Of a DNA stretch of 64,000 nt, positions 47,790-59,507 are shown in pieces; the first letter of the stretch is position 1; the number at the start of each line of letters is the position of its first letter. Below the pieces are notes generated by a model, which saw only the letters and a program-made list of their open reading frames with translations, had not been told where the DNA came from and did no database searches. The stretch is from assembly GCA_047495785.1 (NCBI GenBank), contig JBLDXI010000020.1:2232001-2296000 (forward strand). The letters run 5' to 3'. This stretch comes from Lepidodermella squamata (taxonomy: Eukaryota; Gastrotricha). A program made the position numbers and the translations under genes.

Positions 47790-48252
47790 CTACATATTAG
47801 CTTCTGTTACTTGATAACTGGCTGGATAAGTACCAGGCGGGGATGGTTTAATGAAAACTGGATTCGCTCTAGGATACATTACAGCCGTTCCACCGTGATT
47901 GTGCTGCATCGCCGATTCGAAAAATCCGTCCTATGAGACAAAAGGTCAGGTAAAATGTTGTATTATAGAGGAAAAGGTTCCCAACCCCAACACCACGTTT
48001 CGGCCACTGGCGGCAGCAAATTTTGCTTGAACAAACTTGCGGGCAGTAAAGCAGCGTCATTAATATCGCAAAAGTTGCGATGAAAGCTGATCCGAGCAAA
48101 ATAGTAGCCACCATCAACCCAATCGTCTGATCGCCTGGAAATTTTAAAAATTAAGTTTGCTTCCCCAGCGAGCGCTAAGACTTACTCAATGGCGTCGTGT
48201 TTGATAGGGTTGTGGTTGTAAACGGAGGCAAGGTGAACGGCGTAGACGACAT
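47790..48252 (-). CDS. Small single-pass membrane protein, Cys-rich juxtamembrane (2)
   Basis: Three exons (48186-48252, about 47986-48134, 47790-47930) give 118 residues. The N-terminus MSSTPFTLPPFTTTTLSNTT parallels the Thr/Pro-rich start of the gene at 46246. A membrane helix (TIGLMVATILLGSAFIATFA) is followed by YCPQVCSSKICCRQWPKRG and a Pro-rich tail (YPRANPVFIKPSPPGTYPAS). The second donor is ambiguous by a few bases because of GTGTTGGGGTTGGG; I chose GGG-GTTGGG because it keeps the frame of the well-formed last exon. It is probably a tandem duplicate of the neighbour, with diverged tails. Function unknown. Confidence 0.65.
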
Positions 48253-51248
48253 CCTGATTTCTGTTATTGTTTATTTTTCGAAATGAAGCTGTTTAAAATG
48301 TCAACAAGTCATTCTCATGCATACTGCACTTGTACTACGTCTCGGACGAAGTACGGTTCTTTCAGTTTTTTGCCGCAATGAAAGGTGGTAATCGTTTCTC
48401 TCAGCGCTACTTGGCAACGCAAAAATGGCATCGCATCTACATTGATAAACTCTGCAACATGAATATATCATGCATAGGGGCGGGTACGATTAACAATCCA
48501 ACCCCGGATTGCTTTAGATCCGAAAGAGTCTAAAGCAATATAACTCACATTGTTATACCTATTCCAAAACATCGATAATGTGCATTCCTACAGACTTACT
48601 GAAAAGCAAAATAAATGTTTGACCCCGTGAGATTTTGATGCCACTTTCAAGATCAATGAAGGAGGTGTCGAACGATTTCCAAAAGAGGTTGATAGTCATC
48701 ACGGTTGCTGAGAAAATGAGCTTCAAAGTTTACGGGTGGAAATTGCTTTTAATTTTGAAAAATGCGCGCTCAATTTTTTTCATTGCATCAATAAATAAAT
48801 CGTTGCGCAATAAATTCTGATGCTATTTTCTTATGCGTTGTCGACATTTTTTTGGGGTAATCTGAGGTGAAGAATCTAGCTATTATTCCCCGCTATTGGC
48901 TTCAAATTGAGATGCCAGATTACAAAGAAACACAAGCAGTATTCTCATGATGAATAACCAGGTTGAAACAGGTTTTCAAAATACAGCTAAAGAAAAGTTG
49001 CGCTGATATGTTAACCTTTCAAACCACTGTTTTATGTGAGCCCTCTGGGCTTTCTTTATTTGTCTGTTGCGCTATTATACACGGTCCGTAGTAACTCAAA
49101 TTTTATATCAGTCGAGCTTCAGCAACCTTAAGCTCTGAGCTTTGATTAGATCGAGTCAAAGTTGAGTTATACCATGGGCATTAAGAAAGTTATGCACAAC
49201 AAAATCGCCATTTTGATAGGGTTATAGTTGAAGATCGTCGGACTCTTATTTGAGATAGCCGGTATGCAAAAACTCGTATAGCAGCAATGGTAATCTGCAA
49301 ATGATAGTAAAGTGAGTTGCATAAATGAAAAAACTGCTTCAAAAATCTCATTCGCGATGGTAATTTAATAATGCTCCTGGGTTGGTTAAATTCTAAAGAA
49401 CTGACCGTATCTCGCAAAATCGCCTTCAACTCTACTTGGACAAGCTCCGCCAAGTTTGTCAGGACTGCAGCCTCTAATAATGAACTTCGCCCCACCTTCC
49501 ACCGCAATCATAGTCTGTAATATTAAAAAGCGGTAAGTAGCCAATAATACCAATAAAACGCCAAATTCTTACCATGCACTTGTAGTTACATGCAAACGTA
49601 TCAACCATGTTTGTTTTGTAACAAATAATCGCCTCCGACGCTGAGGAGTAGCAAACTTTAAGACAAGAAACCAGAAAAAGAGCCTATATACCTCGGATTA
49701 ACGTAGTTACAGTTACAAATAAGAAAATAGCAAAATTTAGGCTACCTTCCATTCTTCTTTAAAAAGTTACTTTTTGCCAGTATTTAACCATTTGCCTCTT
49801 CATTGTTTCCCGATCCATTAGTCCTTGTTTGGTGACGGTTGACGGAAAAGCGCGCGCATGTTGTGCTTTTTGCTATTTTGCGCTTTGTGCGTCGTATCTC
49901 GCATCGCTTATATTCTCGTAACTGGGATAATCTGATGAATCTTGCTAGATATTCAACAATTTTGATGGAATCAAGCTAGTGCTTCCACATCAACCTAAAC
50001 CGATAAGCCTTTTCGGCGACGTTTTCGGCTCTCCCGTCTTTTGAGATGGATGGGAGCTTCCTAGACAATGATGTGTGACACCACTTGAGCGTTCTAATTT
50101 AAAGTGATTTTTCCAAAATCGTTTTATGATGGATTCTTACTAATATTGATACGGCCGATCGAATATTGGCTTCCGTTTTTTCAAAATTCGCTTCGGAAAT
50201 CAAAGGTGCCAATTGCAAATTTCATCCGAATTACAAACTGTTTACCCCAAAATGATCATATTAGTCATCTGAGTCGATGTGCGGGTACGGCGACAAAACA
50301 GCAACTTCGCAGAACAGCAAATTATTTATTTATTTATATATCGTTAGCGGCGCGCCGAAACAACCACTTAGATGAGTCCATTCGATCGTACTTTAAGTCG
50401 TCGAGCGTAATATGATGAAGTACGATAGGCCATTTGAGCACTGATTTTTTCTTCTCTCGATCGTACTATCAATATAAAATCTATAAGTAAATAGTGAAGT
50501 GGTTGTTTTGGCGCGGCGCTAACGATATACAAAACAGCGAAAACTTGCTATTTAAAAGATGCATCGTGTTTCTGCTGTTATGTCGCTCGCTGAAAAATTT
50601 GCTGTTTTGTCGCATTGGCTGTTTTGGGTATTTGCTGTTATGACGATGTGCGTAAACATTCATAAAATGCGGACATCGAATTAGACTGCTTGGACCTGAT
50701 ATTTTGCTACTTTTGTATTCGGTATGACATCATGGCCCAAAGCTCGACGCTGTAACCGGTAATCGAAACGCTGGTGCCAGCGATTTATGTGATCGATCGA
50801 TTTGTAATTAGTTCAGATTTTTACTCCAGGGCAATGAGCAAATCGCCTGCCCTATGGCCCCCATTGCGTTTCATGTTTTACATGGCGAGTGAGCACTCTA
50901 TTAGCTCTATGATGAAAAGCAAGAACTCCATAGATAACATTCGTTGTTTTATTTTTCCAACTTTTTCAAGACACAGATTTTTGACAAAAATCGGATGTCG
51001 CATTGATGGCGAGCAAATCATAACAAACTAAAGCGAAAAAACAAGCAGTGTATCTTCAAAGAGCTCGCGTTTATAATCGAATTCACAGCCATGGTTTTCG
51101 TAGTAATTGCAAATATTTTTTAAATTATCCAGCACGGCGATTTGTTGTAATATTTCAATTTGAAAGCTCGAAGATCATCAACAGAAATACTGAAATTAAA
51201 TTCGTAATTAAAATTAATTGATTTTTTATTCAAAGCTATGACGGATTA
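48253..51248. other. 3-kb intergenic region with one nested MITE
   Basis: Apart from the repeat at 50285-50650 I see no gene. Open frames here (for example 49190-49507 minus, 50104-50415 plus) are short, lack splice-linked partners and have no recognisable motif. The region lies downstream of TMEM104 and upstream of the small membrane-protein pair. Confidence 0.5.
50285..50650. mobile_element. MITE 'A' copy interrupted by MITE 'B'
   Basis: The outer sequence is the reverse complement of 38778-38968 (TACGGCGACAAAACAGCAAC at one end, GTATTTGCTGTTATGACGAT at the other). It is split by an insert at about 50338-50528 with its own 32-bp inverted ends (ATATCGTTAGCGGCGCGCCG, CAACCACTT, and complement). 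The intact copy at 38.8 kb shows the pre-insertion sequence. The junctions are TA-rich, compatible with a TA target, but the exact duplication is ambiguous in the AT tract. Confidence 0.8.
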
Positions 51249-54200
51249 TTATTTTCCGGTAATAATGTGATCGACCGTGACGAGGCCAATAGCAACCACT
51301 GCCCAGGCGCAGACAAGAATCAGCCATACGATGTGGCCGAAGGGTGACTTATGCGGGTTTTTCGCGGCGACATTCGCTGCGCTGGGCAGAACTTTGACCA
51401 GCTCCGCCAGTCGTTTCCGGCCGAAATACACCAAAGCAGCTGGTATCAGGTATTGAACAAACGCGCCGGCATATGAGCCGGTTATGCCGACTAGCAGCGA
51501 CACATTGTCGGTGATCAGGGCCAGGGCGACCGGGGGCAACAGAGCGACGAGGGGCAGGATGATTCGCTCGACGTAGAATGGCAACTTGTGGCGATCTGGT
51601 GGGCGCAGAGTTGGCGGGGGCAGATCGGCGGGGCTTGCCAAGGCATCAGTGGCCTGAAATGTCATTAAAAATCAAAATAATTAGTAAAGAACGGCTAACG
51701 GTAATGTCTTTGAATTACCAATTCGGAGAAATTCCCAGGATAATTTTAAAATTTTAACTTTTAACGCAAAAATTCATCCTCTGCATCCCTAAACGAAAAT
51801 TCGAAGGTGTAAACGTGTTTACAAATAATTTTGATGATCGCAGAAATCACTAGCATGTGACATAAAAAATCTGGCTTGGCGAAATGCTCAGGTGTTGGTT
51901 ACGAAATTCGAAAAATTCGAAGTTGGCACTAATTGACGTTAAAATGGGTCACACGACTAAAACTCATCAAATTTACTAATGTTTTCCTGTGGCGAAAGAA
52001 TAATTAATTTTCAGATGTCAAAATAAGCCATAAAATAAGCTCAGATACACACTGCTAATTTCAAGTAAAATTAAAAAATTAATAAATTAATTATTGTCCA
52101 GGACAAATGATTGCGATTTATTCGACTTTCAGAGCAAAACCTGTTTCGGTTTTTTCTGCCTTTCAACCCCCGCCGACTTCCAGTCCTGTTTAATCGTTGC
52201 ATCTTCGAATTCTTCTCGTCGAAACGCGCCTATCGTTCTATACATTTATTAGGACTGAAGGTTGGCTGTGCCCCTTATAATTGCTCGAAGTCTAGAAAAA
52301 TGCGATTTGAATAGCGTTTCCAGCCACTTTTAGGAATTTTTTGGACCAAACTACCGACGATACATTTATACGCAGCAAATCCCTAGCAACTTTCTAGCAA
52401 TATTAGTTTCATAAAATGTTGCTCCGTAGGGAGATATTAGCCTATAACCGACCCTAAAATATCAAACCGAAAGGTAATTTTTTTACTTTTTCAATCGAGG
52501 AAATCAAATCTCAGCAATTTTTTCTGCTACTAGATCTGACTTAACAGCCATGTCCCATCGACTACCTCTTTCGTTTTTATGACTTCTATGCTAGCGCGAT
52601 TTATATTTTCCGCATGGAATCAGAACCTGATGCGAACTATGCGCCCACTTGTTTAGCGCACGGGTGTCGAATTTCCGAAATTCGAAAATCGATTTTTGGC
52701 TTGACTGGAAAAATTCGGCCGTGAAAGGGTTAAGGCAAAAAATCAAAATTTCGATATAATATGTAAGGGTAAAGTAAAAAAGAAGCCATCACTTACCCCA
52801 GTTCCATAATCAGCGTGTTCGATAAGCAACGAGCCTTCGCCGCGGTTTCTCCGCCTTCGAAATGTTGAGATCAACGCGAGCACAAACGCGTGAATATTGT
52901 TTCGCAGCGTGATAGCAATAATCGGGAAACTAGCACTGATTGTGAAGACCGGAAACAGGGCGATAAAATATTGCAGCGGAACAAGGGCAGTGGCGGGCGC
53001 GGGGTTCGGGCCGCTGTCGCAGAAGCCAGGCCGGAAGTTGAGCGTATACAAACTTTCGATGTGGTCGAAGGCGAAAATGCCGGTTATAGCCAGGAGTAAG
53101 TAGAACAGCAGCACGACGATGAAATCTCCGGCCAGAAGCATGTTCACCTGGCGCTTCTGACGGATAGGCGTGATAAGAGACGGCAAGCTGTGGTGACACA
53201 TGAACGCGTAGACGGCTGAACCAAACAGCTGTGGCACCCCGCCAATTTCTCCTAAAATAACGAAAAAAATTAGATTATCGGCTCAAAAACTAGCAAAATA
53301 TTGGTTTACACAGCGTGTCCATATGTAACGCAAGCAAAGAAAATACACGCCGAACGAAAGTACGGGTGTTGCACTAAACATTTTGTACAGAATTTCCCTA
53401 ATCTCATTTCTATTTCAGCTGAGCTTTCCAACGATATTATGTCACCTGGATGTATGGCTCATAAATAAATAAAATAAAATAAATAAATAAACAAATAATT
53501 ACGGTTTCTACCTTCTTAACGGTTTATACATTACATTTCACATTACATCATCTTATATGTGTCGTACCGTTTTAAGCCATCCTCCCAAAAGGCAATTGGG
53601 ATAACCCATGAGGCAATATGCCCAAGATGGAGATATAAGATATCGCTAAGGACAATAATTGACAGTATCTAGAAACTCCGAATATTTTTTCTTGTAGCCT
53701 AAAAAGGTTGCTCACTGATTAAATTCCCAACTCACTGGGTTGATAGAGATATAGTGAAGCTTTCCCGAAGTTCAAGCGCCAAAAACCGACAAATAGATCA
53801 TAGTTGGCAGCTGAAACTTTTGCTGAACCTTCCAGGTTCAAGATAATGATCTTAGTTCCGACTGATTAATTTCGCCATCTGAAGCAATTGATCAGTCTAA
53901 AAAGTAAACCCAACCCCCTAGTTCACATAAATCGGATTTCATGGAGGTTGAAAGAGTCTCTAAGATCAACTTCTTTGGAAAAAAGGAATCCGAAATGTCA
54001 AGCTAGGTGAACCACATACTAGAACTGGGGAACCGGAATTGAGACTGCTAGGGTTGACATCCTTTAGGAAAATATAAATTTGAGTATTATTAGAAATTTC
54101 CAGCCATTAATGCCGAAAAATGATAATAAGTAGAGAATAAATTGAAAATACCAGGATTATCGGTCATCGATGTATCGTTTTGGGAAATAATTATTTTGGG

Positions 54201-57200
54201 AATTATTAATTTGCTTAAAAAGTGGATTTTTAGAGCAATTTCTCTTTAGGGTAACCCAATTGCCAATTGGGGCGGATTGCTCATAACGGTACGACATATG
54301 CATTGAACGTCGGCATATAACTTCACCTCATGATACCTAGGCGAGGCTCGCTGTTAGCCTCGCGCGTAAGTGTTGAGGGAGGACCGCGCTCACATGGCGC
54401 TATCCTGGGTCACTCGACGCACCTACAGATCCCTACACCCCTTCTAGAGCGTACAGCATACCCATGTATAATGTACCCTATCGTACCTCGAGCGTCAAGG
54501 GCCTCGAGCAACGGTTTCATATTGTCTACTCGAGTAGCATTTTTTTGTCTCACCAGTGGATTGCTAAACCACCGTCGGGCGTCAGCGGGCGTTGAACCCA
54601 CGACCTTATGCACATATAAGCTAGCTTCCTTATCCACTAGGCTAGTGCTCCCTAAATTGGTTGAGTAATCCACAAACACTTAATCGCATGAAGCTCAGTA
54701 TGATGAGAGCTTTCTCAACATACACCGATGGACTACGTGACGAAGAAGACCATCGAGTGGCTCTGCTGCTCAAGAAATGGTCTACGACAATCTCTTGGGA
54801 ATTCCATCCTGCCACAAAGAGCGAACGTGTGTCAAAGATGGGCTCAGTTAACGCTGTTGCCGTAATGCTCCTGCACCGATGCAAGTCTGCAGCCGGGGTA
54901 GAGCCGATGATCAGGTCAGGAATTCTGCCGGAATTTGCTCGCACCCCAAGGGACGTTGTCAACCATCACACTTGGGCGGATTTCGACCCGACTGACCGGA
55001 TTACTATTGATTGACGAGCTTAAAGACTAAGTAGGTTAATTGCTCTGCCGAGACTGAGGCAATCGATTTAAAATTCGTCAACCCGATCTACTAGTTGATT
55101 TAAAAAAATAACGGTTTATAAATCCTATTTATTCATTCCCCACTTTGGGAGAAAATATCTTTCTTTTAATCTCGTCGAACGTTGCTGCCGGTTCATCTCA
55201 ACATGAGCGGTTTATTCCTGCTGAAAGTCTCGTCTCGGTAGGGTGGACGAACAAAAGCTCGTTTTTGTCGATTTTCGCACTTAGTGAGGCTGAGTTAGCC
55301 GATCTCAACAACCGTTTGAGCGCCATTAAGGTCGATGCCGAATTCAATGCATCCGTAACCAGGATTTCTTGGAACTACAAGATTTCTACTATGGCGTTAC
55401 TTTCTTACGTCCAATCGCCGGCGATCCTGGGCCAATTCGTGCCATGCTGCTACTTTTATGTAACCACCGAACGATTCCTCGCCATCTGCTCTATTTTAAT
55501 CGAGGCAGCTGCGTATATATCAGCCGCTTTTACCTGCATCATTTCCCAAGATTTCAGCTTACCTGCGGTCGCTGCTACTCTGGCTTCCTCATCTTTTAAT
55601 CGTGTTCGCATTACCGTTGCGAACATTTGCAAATGACTTTTATCGACAGGGGCAGTGCCAAAGATAATCGATTTCTGAATTAGGACTGATTTCTAATCCT
55701 CGAAAAACAAGGCTTCGTCCAAAACTACTCTCCCCTACGGTACGACCGGACCCCTACGGTGCATGCATTTTTTGGGTGGACTTATATCAGCCTAAGCCGT
55801 AAACCCTGCTACTGGATCTCTTGACCTGCAATTACCCTGTTCTGCTTGAAACCCTTGATTACCGCGCGTAAATGGCTCGTATTTTTGTTGCTCTTCCAGG
55901 TTTATCCAGCTTTGCCTTTCTGCCGGCTGAGCCTTGATCTGCCTTGACACCGTCCCGGTGCACCGATTCAACGATAACACGAAGTTGCCGACAAACAATA
56001 CAAATTGTTATACCTAATCTACAAAACCGAAAAATCCCGTAAGGCAAGAAAAAATCGTCCTAACTCAGGGCCTCTCGAACTGGGGGTCGCAAGTCCGTTT
56101 TCTGATTTTTATATAACTTGAAAATTGCACAGATTTTGTTTATTTCGAGTCACTCTTCCAGTAGAAATCTTCATTAAAGCGTCTGCTAAAGCTCGCGTCT
56201 AATTCAACTGGACTGAAAGCCGATTGAAAATGCCAGTTCACGGATATAGGCTGAAAAATATAGCCAACATTTATTGTAAATTGGGTGCTATTTTATAGTT
56301 TGGATGCAGAATTTCGGAATTTTGAGCATTTTTTCTCACACCGAAAAGCGATAAAAAATAGAAATAAAAAATAGCCTGGTACAAATTTAGATTGTGGGGT
56401 CGCCAAGGTTTAGGCGTTGGGAAGTCCTGTCCTAGCTGGTTAAGTTTGGAGCCCTCGATAGCATGGATATCGCGCATTTTTCACTGTAAGAAAATGACAA
56501 AAATTACCTGCAACCGGCTTTCCGTGACCACCTCCCGGTGAAGTGAGAACCAAACAGGCTAATGAGATCATTGCCAGAAGGGACGCCCATCTCAGCACAG
56601 TCGTAGCGATTTGAATCAACATAGTCTTCTGAACATTGAAAAACGCAAATGGCCCGAGGCATAGCGTGAAGGCCGCAACATAGATGCGATACACGTCGAA
56701 CCGGCTCAAATAGACACCCTCCCAACACGGGTCGCTCATTGTCAGGTTGGCATCGGCCGAACTCGTTGAGCAGTTGCCAGATGAAGACGAATTGTCACCA
56801 GTCCACGAGCAAGTCACCCTGAGCAGAGACGTAGGTACAGCAGTCGCATAAATCGCTAAATCTCCGTATAAATAAACAGCCATCGATAGGTAGAAAAGCG
56901 CCTGGCCAACGCGGCCGAAGAAAATGGTCGATAACCGTCCGAGTTCGACTCGACTGCGAATTTCAAATGGGGTCCATGCGCTGGCCGGATCTTCCAAGGG
57001 GCGCGGGTCACTAACCGCCGAGGAAGTTCGCCGCATCGGGCTTCGCTCGTCGACCAGCTCCGGGTCGCTTTCATCACCCGCCTTAACGCCGGTGCCGCCG
57101 TCTTCTCGAGCGGCCTCCTCGCGACGCTTTCGCAGATAGATCACCGCATTTCCGATCGCCATTGCTTCGACGACGTAAGTTGCGGTGACGTATGCGATCA

Positions 57201-59382
57201 GAGCGATTAGGCATAGCATAATTGCGCTGATTACGTAGCCAGCTTCCTTAAAAGCATACGGGAGCGCCAAAGCACCTAATAAAGATGAAAAATTAGTAAA
57301 CTAGTTTACGGAGAAGGAAATTAGAATGAGCATTTGATTTGTTTGTTTTAGCCACGGCGGGCTCGCAATCCTGTCTAGCGTACCAAAGAGCCACCCACTA
57401 CCGTAAAATCCAAACACATTTTAAATCCCTCAATCACTAATATCTCGCCCTTTGAGGATTAAAGCTCACGAAGACAAGGAAATCAGCTCAGTGGTTGTTT
57501 TGGGCTCGAATTTGGAAAACATCAATAAGAACTTCTAAACCAGCGAAACCAGTCATTGGCCGTAATACCGCCTAGTCCGATAGAAGCAATTCGAATGGCT
57601 ATTTTGTAAGGTAATCAGTTGGCGGCTAGCAACAAAACAGCAAATATACGCCATGAAATTTCTCTCGCTTTGACTGCCAAAACTATTCTGTGAGATCCGA
57701 TATTTGAACCCAAATCTTGGAGCTGTCAAAGTGTATGTATAGTATGTGCGCGAAAATTGCTGCTCAATTCCGGGCCCATCGTAGTTCCGTCCGGCGCGCG
57801 CGCGTCGGTTGCGCAATTGGAGGGTAAAAGTGGACTTGGCGCAAAACGCTAAGTCGAAATTTTCATCAAATCCAGAGCCGCGCGCGCTAATGTCAAAAGA
57901 CTAGTTTAGATTTTTTGGGCGGTTTTTACACCAAAATGAAGAGGAGGCAATTCTCTGTCAAATGATATCTGCTTCTAGCGTGATAAAATTAAAGAAAATA
58001 ATTGTTACGTGTATCTCAAGTTTTGAGAAGCGAGTATGCGCGCTCATAAACTGGCGCGCAAAATCTAAGGTGCGCGTAAAACTTTTTTAGTTTAATTTTT
58101 TCGCGCGAGAACTCCATATTCAATCGCTAGAGAATTGTTTGAATTATTTTTTGGTAAAAAAAACCGACGTGAAATTTGAAAGTAACCCTTTAGCATCTTC
58201 GCGCGCGGTGAATAATTTGTTAAAAATCAGAACTTGGCTCACGCGCATCAGTTTCATTGATTTTTAACATGTTTAATACCGCGTGCGCTGATGTCAAAAG
58301 GCTACTTTTGAATATCTCGGCGGTTTTTATACCAAAAAATAATTCAAACAATTCTCTATCGATTGAATATGGAGTTCTCGCGCGAAAAAAATAAACTAAA
58401 AAAGTTTTACGCGCACCTTAAATTTAGCGCGCCAGTTTATGAGCGCGCGCACTCGCTTCTCAAAAGTAAAGACGCGCGGAAACCTTCTTTATTTTAGTTT
58501 TTCGCGCGAGAAACCATTTTCAATCGATAGAATATTATTTGAATTATTTTTTGGTATAAAAACCGCCGAGATATTCAAAAGTAGCCCTTTGACATCAGCG
58601 CACGCGACGTTGAAATTCATCAAAATTTCGACTTAGCGTTTTGCGCCAAGTCCACTTTTACCCTCCAATTGCGCAACCGACGCGCGCGCGCCGGACGGAA
58701 CTACGATGGGCCCGGAATTGAGCAAAATTGCTATTCGTCAAAATGAAATTTCTAAAATCAATTATTTTCTCCGATCAGTCTAATTTTTTGCGTGCCCCGA
58801 GAACTTTGAATTTTCGATTGTTTCGCCACAATCTGGGTTCGATTTCTGGCTCTAATCCAAATTTTTCACAGTTTTTTTTAAATTGATTCCTGTGCAATCC
58901 ATGATTTTTCGAGCCATGAATTTGGTGCCACTTTCGCCAATGCCCAATTTCTCGCCCGCAGCGAATTAAGGCACGCTCGAGGTGTGGCATTTTCATCATT
59001 TTAGGCATAAATATGTACGAGAACGATCCGAAATGCCACAAAATGAAGGTTAACCGAAATCGCGGAATTTTCGCTCAAAATTTTCAACGAGAATTAAAAA
59101 ATCCGGAGAAATAACGTTCAACCAAGTAAAATGCTGATAATTTTGTCCGAGGATCAGCAGCTAATACCGAGGCCTGTTGCTCAAACCTTTCTACCTATTC
59201 CTAATCTTGTAATCTTGCGAGTTGTGGCGCAATAAACATTTCAACGTTTATTGAAGAAAAGGCGCGTCCCTTTCATTGAAAAATCATAACAAACCTGTTC
59301 CAATGATGAGGTTGAACACCATAATAAGGCCGACCCCAGCATGGTAGGTCGACCCCGTCTCCGTCAGTGTGTCCTGCGGCAT
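51249..59382 (-). CDS. TMEM104: TMEM104-type multipass transporter-like protein
   Basis: Four exons (59295-59382, 56508-57275, 52797-53251, 51249-51653) join in frame to 571 residues. Exon 1 encodes STYHAGVGLIMVFNLIIGTG, the start of the amino-acid/auxin-permease-like fold. Exon 2 has LALPYAFKEAGYVISAIMLC, VTATYVVEAMA, FYLSMAVYLYGDLAIYATAV and a long charged loop. Exon 3 has VYAFMCHHSLPSLITPI and FPVFTISASFPIIAITLRNN. Exon 4 has LLVGITGSYAGAFVQYLIPA. All are hallmarks of TMEM104, a multipass membrane protein whose substrate is not established. Length is somewhat above the vertebrate protein because of the exon-2 loop. The introns are 2.0, 3.3 and 1.1 kb and full of mobile elements. The ATG lies about 125 bp below the NUP85 stop, with a TTTTTTTAGGAG acceptor-like site between them. 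Confidence 0.93.
51654..52796 (-). other. Third intron of TMEM104
   Basis: 1.1 kb of AT-rich sequence with no recognised exon or repeat. Confidence 0.5.
53309..53352 (+). mobile_element. Terminal fragment of the Tc1/mariner-like MITE
   Basis: TA is followed by CACAGCGTGTCCATATGTAA and CGCAAGCAAAGAAAATACAC, matching the end of the copy at 12988. It lies in the second TMEM104 intron. Only the terminus is present. Confidence 0.65.
53455..53500. repeat. (AAAT)n microsatellite
   Basis: Repeated AAAT/AAATA units (ATAAATAAATAAAATAAAAT and so on) lie within the TMEM104 intron, next to the mariner fragment. Confidence 0.8.
53554..54300. repeat. Inverted-repeat-bounded element in TMEM104 intron
   Basis: The ends at 53554-53608 and 54248-54300 are imperfect inverted copies: GTCGTACCGTTTTAAGCCAT and GGCAATTGGGATAACCC on the left, complements of GTCGTACCGTTATGAGCAAT and GGCAATTGGGTTACCC on the right. 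About 750 bp in total, with no coding sequence recognised between. It may be a non-autonomous DNA element. Confidence 0.55.
54320..54665 (-). repeat. Probable tRNA-derived SINE
   Basis: The minus strand from 54660 reads TAGCCTAGTGGATAAGG (A-box consensus TRGCnnAGTGG) and, about 45 bp later, GGTTCAACGCC, which fits the B-box GGTTCRANNCC exactly. The 3' acceptor half that a real tRNA needs is missing, and the sequence continues into unrelated DNA, as in SINEs. It lies in the second TMEM104 intron. Confidence 0.55.
55145..55636 (+). other. Open stretch of uncertain nature in TMEM104 intron
   Basis: A 163-codon frame is open here, and from about 55370 a second frame reads LQDFYYGVTFLRPIAGDPGP followed by a Cys/His-bearing stretch (LLCNHRTIPRHLLYF, LTCGRCYSGFLIF). 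It may be a frameshifted mobile-element protein. I do not recognise the family and do not call a gene. Confidence 0.25.
56066..56429. mobile_element. hAT-type MITE with near-perfect 8-bp target duplication
   Basis: This 364-bp element begins CAGGGCCTCTCGAACTGGGG and ends with the complement of CAGGACTTCCCAACGCC. GGGGTCGC motifs lie near both ends, a pattern common in hAT elements. The flanking 8-mers are TCCTAACT (56058-56065) and TCCTAGCT (56430-56437), differing at one position. It lies in the second TMEM104 intron and has no coding capacity. Confidence 0.75.
57757..58726. mobile_element. Palindromic foldback element in TMEM104 intron 1
   Basis: Outer arms of about 115 bp (57757-57872 and 58613-58726) are near-perfect inverted complements, with landmarks CTCAATTCCGGGCCCATCGT and GTAAAAGTGGACTTGGCGCA. 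Between them, a unit of about 130 bp (GCGCGAGAACTCCATATTCA, TTGAATTATTTTTTGGTA, then ACATCAGCGCACGCG) occurs four times in alternating orientation, near 57880 (reverse), 58085 (forward), 58262 (reverse) and 58480 (forward). The GCGCGC blocks are unlike the surrounding AT-rich intron. No coding sequence. Confidence 0.85.
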
Positions 59383-59507
59383 TACTTCAGCTTGCTAAAC
59401 TATCACATCAAAACTCCTAAAAAAACAGGCAACAAATAAATCGCATGAAATCGGTATTTTCAAAGCTAAAAGAAACCAGGCTGAGTTCAATTAAAAGACA
59501 AAATTCT

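Noticed and set aside
54661-55014. 117-codon plus-strand frame after the SINE
   Set aside because: It overlaps the pol-III-like repeat, has a comparable antisense frame (54642-54962) and lacks any family motif, so it is most likely repeat-derived.
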